Source: Amyelois transitella
Taxonomy: Eukaryota; Arthropoda; Insecta; Lepidoptera; Pyralidae
NCBI RefSeq assembly: GCF_032362555.1
Contig: NC_083525.1
Span: 7,425,501-7,489,500 of the forward strand
Length of the DNA: 64,000 nt
Reading direction: 5' to 3'
The notes under the pieces are model-generated. The model searched no databases and was not told the DNA's origin. It worked only from the letters and a program-made list of their open reading frames with translations. This document shows positions 1 through 11,000 of this stretch, piece by piece. Made by a program: the position numbers and the translations under genes. Each line of letters starts with the position of its first letter. Within the stretch, counting starts at the first letter, position 1.

Positions 1-190
1 GGTGCGTCTTTGACCACAATCCTGGATTGGGGAAGTCAGATTTTTTATATGTAGCAACTCTCATCTGACCTCTGTAATTTTTGAATTGATATTTGGATCA
101 TGATTATACATTCAATTGCCTGAATGTTCACGTTTTCTCACAATGTCATCCATCATCATAAGAGCACCAACTGTTTATCTCTTGATTCAT
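1..190 (-). repeat. Diverged S-type SINE copy, truncated by the window edge
   Basis: It matches the copy at 6640-6945 (CTGGATTGGG, GAAGCAACTC-like and CATCTGACCTC blocks in the same order), with many substitutions. It lies just downstream of carboxypeptidase exon 1, in its intron. Confidence 0.6.
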
Positions 191-357
191 CATCCTCAGT
201 TAAGTTCTAAACCTAACCTTCTCTGTAAAAAAGCATGGATGTCACAGGTGGTGACCTGTAATCCTGAAGTAGGTATAAGTAATAATAAGTTCCCACAAAC
301 AGTTAGATTAGTACCAATTTCCTACCTTCAATTAATGATCCTGAGACACACACTTAC

Positions 358-807
358 CTTACTTTTGGCAAAACCATCGGGGTTCAAAGAAGGCATCAGA
401 TGTATTTCCGTGGTGTTCACAAGTTTAGTCACTCTTTCATCCCTCCCGTAGTTTAACAGCAAATACTGCGCCAAATAGATCACAAGCTGTCGTCCCACAG
501 ACTCGTCTCCGTGCATGTTAGCCATATATTTAAAGGATGGCCGACCAGGGTGTCTTCTACGAACATCTTGGGAGATTTCAATAAGCAACAGCTCTCGCCC
601 CTCAACCGATTGACCAATCGAATACACCCGCGCCAACTCTGGATATAATTTCTCCAATTTATGTAACATAGGCGATATTTCCTCATCAGTGGTGTACTGC
701 GGCTTCACGAGGAACGGCTCAAGCTCTTCATCCAAGGTACGCGAAACGGATTCATTGACAAATATTGAAAATAACACTATTAAATAAACGCGACACAGAA
801 AACCCAT
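358..807 (-). CDS. Carboxypeptidase D-like, first coding exon (partial gene)
   Basis: Metallocarboxypeptidase of the M14 N/E group, which removes C-terminal Arg/Lys from peptides in the secretory pathway. The exon encodes 150 residues from the ATG at 807. A hydrophobic signal peptide (about residues 1-22) is followed by the start of the catalytic domain, with the zinc motif in NMHGDESVGRQ (HxxE) and the substrate-binding NPDG in SLNPDGFAKSK. The exon ends on a perfect donor (AAG|GTAAGT, phase 0) at 358, so the rest of the gene lies beyond the left edge. The spacing from signal peptide to HxxE fits domain 1 of carboxypeptidase D (Drosophila silver), but carboxypeptidase E, M or N cannot be excluded from one exon. 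The 1.1 kb upstream is AT-rich with no clear core promoter. Confidence 0.85.
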
Positions 808-3800
808 GTTTAATCGTTTTGTTGCTATGAATCCCCACTTGATACTTAAATATTGAAATTACGCGAAAATAATCTATACATTTTACGTTTATTTGAACTT
901 TTTTTATTGTTAAATTGATTAAAAAAACCTTAAAAACCTACACAAAAGTGACTCACACACAGTTCACTTTACAGATGATGATTGACAGTCAAGAACAAGC
1001 AGGCAGAGTGACAGCAAGGCATAACTTATGTTGCCATAACACTCCGTTGAAAAAGTAACAACTTTTGATAAGTTACTAGACGTAAATTATCTGTTGTATC
1101 TGTCATTTGAAATTAACAAGAACCGCAAGTTTATAAATTACTAGGAAGTTTATAATGACAGATGAATTGTATTATTTTACATCCACATTTCCGTAAATTG
1201 ATAAATTTACTAAGCTATAACCAATAGGAATGTGCGGTGTGATTGGTTGTATATGTCATGTGAATGGGTCACTCACTCTATCCTCTCCCCTTCGCCATTG
1301 ATAGCTACGGATCACAAACGAGTGTGTTTATGTTAAATCCACAAAGTATTAAAAAATGGAAAAGATTTTTATATTTTATGTTTGTAACGAATAAACTCAA
1401 AAACTATAAACCGATTTCAAAAATCCTTTCACCATTAGAACGCTACATTATTCAAAATGCCTACAGCACAGGCATATATTTGTTTCGAAATTAATTAGAT
1501 TTCAGACAGATTAATCAATAGTTACAAAGTAAAAAATCCAAAAAAATAATTCTAAATTTCTTTATTTTTCTCTACAATCTTATAGTTAGTGTATAAACAA
1601 ACAAATCACAGGTAAGGAATATAACAAAAGATTGCGAGAGACTGGTGTCTGAACTAAGCAGAGCCTGTATCTCAGTGCACCAGCCTCTCCCCACAAGGTG
1701 AATAAGTAATAGTTAAGTAAAGTAATCCGAGAAAAAAGCGCTTCCGAAATCCTTTAATTTTATGTACAAACAATTTATACAAAAATATAGGTTTTTAATA
1801 GATCTACAAAAAAGGCACCTCCTCAACTTTCCTGGAAATTTAGGAATTATTGTGCGATATTTCTCCACAAGTTCTTCCGCGATAATTTCCCTTGGGAACA
1901 GTAAATAAATACCTTATGGGTACCCCAAAGTGTGCGCCTGAATTACCGCTGCGCCAAAAAGGCCGTTAAAATACCAATCTTCTCTCGTTTGGAATCCTAC
2001 GAAAGTTATAAATTTCTATAAACTTGCGGGTGTTGTTATTTAACGGTGACATATCATTTTTCTTTTCTTAATCCATAATAAAAAGATTTGAATTTTTGGT
2101 ATATTTGTAACAAATAAATTAAAAAAATTCTGGACAAATTTTCACAAATAAATATAGATACCTTCGGAATTTCTCACGGTAGCTACGCCCTGCGCACTGT
2201 AAGGTTGTAGCAACAAATCTTTGAATTAATTGTTTGTGAATACTCTCAATAATTTTTAAGACATTTCCAACGACATTTCAAGAAGAAAGAACCAACACTT
2301 AAAAAAATATACGAAAGAATTCAAGTCGTACATTATTACTTTGTTAAAAATAAAATGTTTCCAAATAGCTGTAATTTAGCTAATAAAGTGAAAAAGAATT
2401 TATTGATGTCACAAGTGCGTTATTTGCGTGGTAAACATTGTATCCTTCAATATTTAGATGGAGCGGTTAAAGAAAACACGTAAATATAAATAAAATGACA
2501 TGTATTTCGACTTAATCTACTACTCACATTTGTGCATATTCGATTACATAACAAGAACTTAATAAAGCTATAACTTCTCATGCAAATATAAACAAATACC
2601 CACAATAATGTCTCAACTAAAATGAACACAAATATATCAAAAGGATGATATAAAATTGAATATTACAACAAAATCAGTAAAGCTTTATTCTTTCTTTAAT
2701 TTCGTTCAAAATTATTATCAGTAATAAAGTTATTTTTGTAATTACTACATAACATTATAAAACCAACAGATATACATCTAAAATTGAGGCAAATTATACA
2801 AACGAAATTTTATTATAAACAATGCACTAGATTAAAATACCTTGTTTTTTTTTATTTTTTTTGTTAAATACATAAGTACTAGATACAAAAATTGTATTGT
2901 GAAATTGATTTTTTGGTATACAAAAGTTAAGGCACGTTATACGTATCATAAGTTTACTTACTGACAACTTTAACAATTTATTATGGCAAATTATTAAGCT
3001 CGGTTTAACGTACGTGCATAAAACATAAAATCACATTATGTAAAATAATATAAAATGCTTCGTTTTACGGCTACGGGTCAATCTTTTATCTCTCACTTGC
3101 TCAGACTAATAGCCTATTCAAAGTTGCACTTGAGAGCTTTGCTTCAAAGCAAGAGATTCCGGTCTTTGAAGCATTTATTTTTAATGTTTCTTTTTCATGC
3201 ACACTACCCCCGAGATGGTCAAGTTAACTAACCTAACAACTACCTACATAGATAGCAAAAGACGGTGGTCAACTGCTGTTAAGTCTATTTACTATTCAAC
3301 TACTTCAGGAAAATGAAAATAATCATAGATTTTCAACATAAAGCGATGGAAATTATTTTTTTATATTATGGTAATTAAATAAGTGTAATATCATAATGAA
3401 AAAAATCCGGTACTAAATCATTATAATAATTTTACATCATTATAATTTAGCACCTATATGTATACTTTAAATGTTGTCTTGTATGGCAACGTCAAATTTG
3501 ATGAAGTAGAAGTTAATAGTTCTCAAAATATAAGCAATAAAATATTGCGAATGCTGCACAATAATTTCTAATCTTTTATGTAAATTCAAAAATTTTACAA
3601 TTTCTTCTTTCAGTACAAAGATTAAGTCAAATTATCAAAAATATTAATTTATTTTGCAGAGCAAATCCTGAATAAAGCTCATAGTACTCTTAAGTATCTA
3701 AAGAATTCTTAGAATTGTGATATAGCTATTTCCCTCCTTGTTTAAAGCTGTCTGGCAGAGTTAAATTGGGAATTACCAAAATACCTAAATGTTTTAGTAA

Positions 3801-4952
3801 TAATAAAAATAAAAGCACTTCTTACTCTCTTACAAAACTTGCCAAAATTTAGATTCTTTGCAGCTTTTAAATCAATGCCGACACATTTATTCCTTGATTA
3901 CCAGTAAAATTACTACAGGAACTATAGTTTAATAGATTAGAATATAATAAAAACAGACGACTTCAGTAATGCTAATACTAAATTTTAAGGCAAAATGCTT
4001 ATAGTAATAAATTTATCAAAATTTGTTATACTGTAGATTTCTACTATTACTATATAGAAATACAATAAATTGTGCTAGTTTTTCCGTCGCTGTCATGTAA
4101 AATTGGAGAAGCAGGAATAGTCTAACAAAAATAAATATTTGAAGGTAAAAATCATTTAAATAAAAGAAGAAAAAAATACAGAGAGCGAAGCAATGAGACA
4201 TTAAATAAATATGTATGTACTTCCATTTTTTTATAAGGTTCCACACAAAGAGTTATTATCTACCATCTTCCTGGTAGTTTGTGTAAGTAGCAACACTGGT
4301 TTATTAATTCACCTTTTGGACTTCTCGTGCTATCTACACATTTTCTAGTATAGTAATTCAAATAAAAAAAACTTATGTCAAAAATTTTTTTTCTCCAATG
4401 CTACATGCGGCTTTCCACAGTCTCCAACGTTTGTTGTTTGTTCAATAGCTCCTCTAAAATTACTTATTTTCAATTAAGTAGGTACCAAAACGAGACTTAT
4501 TTTTCACGACCGACAATGTCTTGAAGACAAGACTTTAAAAATACATATTGTAAATTTGAAAATCACTACAGTATAATATTTAAAGTAAAGTTAAAGTGGC
4601 ACTTTTGGTAACTTTTGCTAGAAGGCCGATTCCTTATGGGGTTTGGTTGGAATCGTCCTCCTCTATGACCAAAGACCATACATGTCACAAAAGTTAAAAA
4701 CCCCTTGACATCTATGTCTTTACCCAGTTTAAAGGGGAATAAGGGGGGGAGGAGCCCCCTTTTTCAAAATTTCAAGGGACTTGCAAACATGTTATTCATA
4801 CTTGAGCACCAGACTATTCTGTCAATAAGTCTAAAAATTTCATACGCGCTTGCTCCTTTATTACGGAATCAGCCTTCAAGCCACCAAAAAATGCAGTTTC
4901 TATACTAGTATCACTTAATTCATAAACTTTAACCAATCAACAGTCAATGCGA
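808..4952. other. Intergenic, AT-rich; no gene seen
   Basis: This is the spacer between the carboxypeptidase 5' end and the rhomboid 3' end, both on the minus strand. It is very AT-rich with only short random ORFs. One repeat related to 42085-42205 lies at 1560-1690. A probable rhomboid poly(A) signal (AATAAA on the minus strand) lies near 4857-4862, about 95 bases after the stop codon. Confidence 0.5.
1560..1690. repeat. Diverged interspersed repeat, pair with 42085-42205
   Basis: It shares TTTATTTTTCT-CACAATCT near one end and ATTGCGAGAGACTGGTG near the other with 42085-42205, in the same orientation and at similar spacing. Class unknown. Confidence 0.5.
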
Positions 4953-5098
4953 TCACAGGAACCGCTCAGTCCAGAAGATGTTGGCCAGGATCCCGGCTAT
5001 CATCAGGGAGAAGTATAAAACCACAGCTGCCCACCATAACCTTTTCTCCCATTTCCTCCTCTCCAGGTTACGCAGCACTCCAATGCCCACTAGGAGTC
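4953..5098 (-). CDS. rho-4: Rhomboid exon: C-terminus and last membrane helix
   Basis: It starts after TTTCCAG in phase 1 and encodes 47 residues plus TGA. It completes the AHLAGAIAG|LLVG motif of TM6, then a basic loop and a final hydrophobic helix (WAAVVLYFSLMIAGILANIF). Confidence 0.88.
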
Positions 5099-8000
5099 CT
5101 GGAAAATAGAAAGACACATTTAAAAAAAGTAAGTCCCAACTTCTTCTCTTCCCGTGGACATTGTAAGAATATATATGGCATATCTTAAAATAAACTGCAA
5201 ATTCCTTTTTTATATGACTGGCTAGCAAGCCGTCACTATCAGAATGTCGATTCCACCATGCTATATTCTTCTTCTTATTCGAACACTCTTGTCAGAGTGG
5301 AGTGGGTTGCGCAGATGAGGATCCGATATTCTGTTTGATTTCCAGCCTGAAGTACCGATCATACACCAAAGTAACCTAGTCTAAAATCACCAGGAGAATG
5401 TAAATAGTTTATAACGTGTTACATATCAGCAATGGCGCCCGCCAAATGGGCTACATATCCGATATTCTGCTTGATGTCCAGCCTTAAGTACCGACCATAC
5501 ACCGCAGTAACCTATTCTAAAATCACCAGGAGAATGTAAATAGTTTATGCTGTGCTACATACCAGCAATGGCGCCCGCCAAATGGGCTGCGTATCCGATA
5601 TTCTGCTTGATATCCGGCCTGAAGTCCCGATCATACACCAAAGTAACCTATTCTAAAATCACCAGGAAAATGTAAATAGTTTATGCTGTGCTACATATCA
5701 GCAATGGCGCCCGCCAAATGGGCTACATATCCGATATTCTGCTTGATGTCCAGCCTTAAGTACCGACCATACACCGCAGTAACCTATTCTAAAATCACCA
5801 GGAGAATGTAAATAGTTTATGCTGTGCTACATACCAGCAATGGCGCCCGCCAGATGGGCTACGTATCCGATATTCTGCTTGATATCCGGCCTGAAGTACC
5901 GATCATACACCAAAGTAACCTATTCTAAAATCACCAGGAGAATGTAAATAGTTTATAACGTGTTACATACCAGCAATGGCGCCCGCCAAATGGGCTACAT
6001 ATCCGATATTCTGCTTGATGTCCGGCCTGAAGTACCGGTCGTAGACAGCTGTACCTACGTCCACGCCAGCCAGCAAGAGGAACACTAGTAGCTGAATGAT
6101 CGCGAACTCCATTTCCGACCAGTTCTAAAAAAAAACGTTCAAATTTAAATTTCAAATTCAAAAATTCTTTTTTTTATTAATATAGGACACTTCATATCGG
6201 AATCAAATTTATAAAACTTGTAGTTTGTTATATGTGTAGTAGATGGAATAATATAAGAATAAGATTTGAATATCAAAAAAAGTTATTATATTTTTTATTT
6301 ACCATGATGATAGTAGCAATATGCGCCGCAATTAACGCGTAAACGCCTCCCGAAGCCCCCGCCAAATAGACCTTAGGGTCTGTGAGGCTGGTGGCCAGGG
6401 AGCCTGCTGCGACCCCGGCCAGGTACACCAGGGTCACCCTCCACCATCGGTGTACCATCTCCAGTGGGACGCCGAGGAACAGCTGCACGAGTAAGTTGAC
6501 TAGAAGATGTACCACGCTGAAAGGACAAGATATTATATTTCATAAGTTTGATGTCATGTTGACTAAGTTTGAGAAACAATGTGTAAGGGTCTGATGAAGA
6601 ATCTTCGGAGATAATAAAACTACACTAGGAAGAATGCAGCATTCTGTCTTCTTTCTGGCTTTTTGAGTCCCGGTTGCATCCTAACCAGGATGAGATAGGG
6701 AGGAGCCCGGGGTATGCCCTTGACCGTGAGCCCTGGATTGGGTGAGTCAGGTTTATACACGAAGCAACTCCCATCTGACCTCCGCTACCTTTGCAGGTAA
6801 ACCTTACGCGTATTGGATCGACCACGGTTACACATCCAGTTTCCTGAATGTGCAGGTTTCCTCATAATATTTTCCCTCACCGTAAGAACATCGGTTAGTA
6901 TTCACACAAATGTGCATAACTTTAAATACTAATTGGTACATGGCCGAGTACACAAAACACGTACTGTCAGTGTCAACAATTTTTTTTCATCAATTTGTTA
7001 TGAATTTCTTTGTTGTATAAAAAAAAAACGATACTCCAGGACATAGAAACCAAACTACCAACTCACCCGACATGAACCAGCATGTAAGTGAGAAACCGCC
7101 AGGCCTCCTGCCTCTTGTTGGGATTGTAGATGAACAGCTGGGCGATGGGCCCGTTCGCCTGGGTCATGCCTTGGCTGGCGTCGTAGCAGAACAGGGCTAT
7201 CTCCACCAGGGAGATCAGGATCATGCAGATAGCCGGCGGCCAGCAGGTGTACTCCTCTTCGTAAGTGCCGTCTGTGTACGTGAAGATGCTATGGCTATGG
7301 ATACGGGCTTCAGACGTAACACAATTGAAGGATTGGGATTACGGGGGAAGGTGAGTGGTGTTTTATGATTTTCGTTGCCAGACATTTAGGGAAGTCAATG
7401 AATTTGGAAAATATAGATCATGTACAATTTGAGTCATGAATGACACGTTATATGTAATGGGAAAATATAGGTAACATCAGTTACAAGTATAACGGTCATG
7501 TGTCATGTTTGGACCATTTATCAAAATTTGGTTAAGAAAAAAAATGGTCAGTTAAATTGACCAATACAGTCAAAGGATCAAGTTTAAATTAACAAATTGT
7601 CATGACCATTGATCATAACATAGAAAAAGGTGGTCAAATAATATAATGTTATTATAATGGATCATATTTAGACACACGTCCAATTTAGGAAAAGTGTTAG
7701 GAATAGATCACGCGTGGTCACCGTGGTGACGGCGTGATGGCCGTCGACAGGACGCATTATTCAATTAAGATTGAGCCGTTATGAAAGCGAAATCACCATT
7801 AATTGAGCGGAATAAGAATTAATGAGACAATTTGCAAAAATTGAAATTGGGTTAGAGTTATATTTGCATAATTGAATTGAATAACATTATGCAAAAAAAA
7901 AATGGTTTAGATAAAGTAATGCACAAAATAGGATTAGAAAAATTTATGTAATTTTCAAGTTATTTCGTTTTAAAGGAAGTGGAAGGAAACACACAACATA

Positions 8001-11000
8001 AAAGGAGGAGAGAAAAGAAAAAAAAAATTGTTAGTAAATACATGCAGTGAGTATCTTATATTTATAATGTTAAAAAATATTTTTTTTCGAAATATTTATT
8101 TTACAAATCTTTTATGTAATCTTATCGAGTTTCATAATCGTACGTCTCGTCAACTCACAAATTAAATTATGATTAATGATTTAAATGGATTGCTCACATA
8201 AAATTAAACCAACCCTCTGTCCTAAGATTTGCAAAATAAACATAATTTTCCTCATTCATTAATAGACAATTAAACAAAAAATACTAGAATTACGTTAAAG
8301 TAAGTATTATATTCCGCCACCTTGAACCCTCCACCTTGAATTCCCATGGTTATTACACAAAACACAATCTCACATTCAATCTCACCAAATCACCATGAAT
8401 TTGTTAGCAAATTGCATGCATTTTATGGCCATTATGAGGACGATATTAAGACATGTCCCAATGCGTACACATACCTAAATACTTAATGATACTTTTCACA
8501 TATTTCACTAGTTTGTACCAACGCTGTCTGCAGTCGTTTGTGATTTTAATCACATTTTTGTACCGCTGTTTCCTTTTGCACGTTTTGTACCACATTTTTT
8601 TTACTAATACAGATTTAAATTTAATTTAAGAACGTCTAATTTACGGCATTTCAGTTTTTTTTTTAATGTTTATCTACACATCCCAACACTGGCCATTATT
8701 TTTTTTTACTTTTTTTTTAAATAGTACCGATTAAAATGTAAACATGTCCAGTGCTGGTCAACGCTAAATAAACACTAGTAAACCAATCCCTTTGATGCAG
8801 CCTCGACCACGGCACTACACGAGAGTATAATAACGTAATAGACCAACAAATTTAACAATGGTTATTGCAAAATTGTGTTGAATTGTAAATTGAGCAATGC
8901 AAAATAGTAACTTCATCTGGTCTTGTTTTTATTGCAGTGATAATGACCGTGTTTGAACACATGTTTAATTTATTTAAATTAAAACTATGAGTATAATAAA
9001 ATTGAAAATGGTCTATTTTAATAAGCGATTGGTCAAACGCATATAAATATGTATAATTTTAGTATCAGACACAATTTAATATGTTTCTTAATAAGAATAT
9101 AAAACATGTTTTATGTTCACAATTTTTTAGTATAAAAAAGGAATCTAGATATTGTATTTTTTTTAATAGTAAAGTAATTCTGCTATGTCTGTCGTATAAT
9201 GTGGTATACAAGAAAATAAAAAAAAAATTAAACTAACACATTACTAAAGTTATTATTATCCAAATCCATAGAGAAAAAATCTCAATAGATCTTTATCTAT
9301 TTCTTCACGAATCAATGGATTAACGAGGTTATTACGTCATAGATCGTAGATTAGTATTAGATAATGTCTGCAGGACTACAACTCTTTGTTTGTATATGAT
9401 CGTGTTATTGCTAGGCAAATGAGGTAAATAAAATATATAAAAAAGATTAAATATGTACGTATACTCCAAAATTTTAGTTTTTACGAAGCGATTTAAACAG
9501 CAAGCTTATAAAAAAAACGATTTTAAGGAATATACAATTATGAAATTACCTGAAATTTGATTAATTTTTTTTTATTATCTTTAAACATACACATACACAT
9601 TTATTACTTACGGGGTAGCTAGAGCCAACTGTCTCAAAAAGACCGAGTGGCCACTTTTAGCTATAGGCTAAATATTTTCATTATTATAGGTTTTGTTTTA
9701 TGCTAGTTTTCGGTATTCATAATTTATCGATACCAAGATATATGTATGTACCTACCAAAATGTAATGTGTGTAGTCTGTGTAGTAATGTACCGAAAACGC
9801 AGACTACTCGGAAATTGATAAAATGTTACTGATAGCTGAATCCTGAAAATGCAATTTCTTCTACAAGATTTCTAAGCAATAAATAAATAATAAAATAAAG
9901 TAAAAGTTAGTTAAGAATTATATTTTTATGCTATTTTACAAATGGCAGATGGGTTTGAAAAAAATATTTTTGATTTACGGAATAAAATGTTGATGATTAA
10001 CATTATAATAATTAATACTACTGACTAATAAGATGAAAATTTCGAACTAAGTCTTTGCAGAAGAAGCTTCAAATTGAACCCCAGAATAAATTATCTAAAT
10101 TTTGTTAAGAAAATATATATAACATAAATTTTGTGATTGTTTTCACCCGGAAATTGTACGTGCATTGTTTACATATCATGTACGTACCTACATTACTAAT
10201 ACCAATATGATGTATGTATGCCCCTTAGCAAAGAGCTGGGCAGCGATAAGTCGATAAGATTAAATTATGCGATACAAGGTTATTCCTGGTATTAAACTAT
10301 CATTTTTATTTATAGCACCATTTTCGGGTATTTTATTTGATAGCATTATTTTTCCAACAGCTGAATTGGGCTAGCGTTAATATTGTCTATGTTTGGTCAC
10401 ATCCGAATGTTTTCCAAAAAGCGCAGTCTAGGTAACGACATAATTTAATAATACAATAGTTGAAGAGACAGGATTATTTCTTGATTTCATAAAAAAAATA
10501 TAAATAACTGACTGCCTGGTAAAATAGGCCGTTGTCTAAAAAATCAAGTGAGTCATGTTATATAATATTAATATCTTATAAAAATTTGGGTGGGGTCTTC
10601 ATTTTTGTAAGATTTAATAAAATCAAAATTAAAAAGTAAATAATAACACTATTAAAAAAAATAAAACTTATTTTCAATAATTGTGGATTGACACAGTTCT
10701 ATATCGAGACACAAAAAATTAGTCAGCTATCCCCACATTGTCACGTTTTGATTGATAAAGTTTCCATTGTGTTGTGATAATAAAAATAACGAATATTGCG
10801 TATGGTTTTACTGTTTTTCTTGTGTAACTATATAACACTAGGTCGTGATGACATTTTGTAGGAATTATATATTTTTTTATATAAAATAGGAATTATAAGT
10901 ATTCAGCAATAAGAAGGAAGGAATAAATTAACAACATTTAAGCTATGATTGATATTTGTGCCGTGTGGTTCCCGGCACCAATACAAAAAAGAGTAATACC

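Noticed and set aside
1264..1494. 76-codon ORF
   Set aside because: AT-rich chance ORF with no splice or promoter context.
5380..5900. Array copies as functional cassette exons
   Set aside because: The best acceptor (TGATTTTAG) gives a 90-nt exon with an in-frame TAG, and two donors are mutated.
5310..5970. CRISPR-like array
   Set aside because: The regular 136-bp spacing comes from whole-unit tandem duplication of an exon; there are no unique spacers, and this is eukaryotic DNA.
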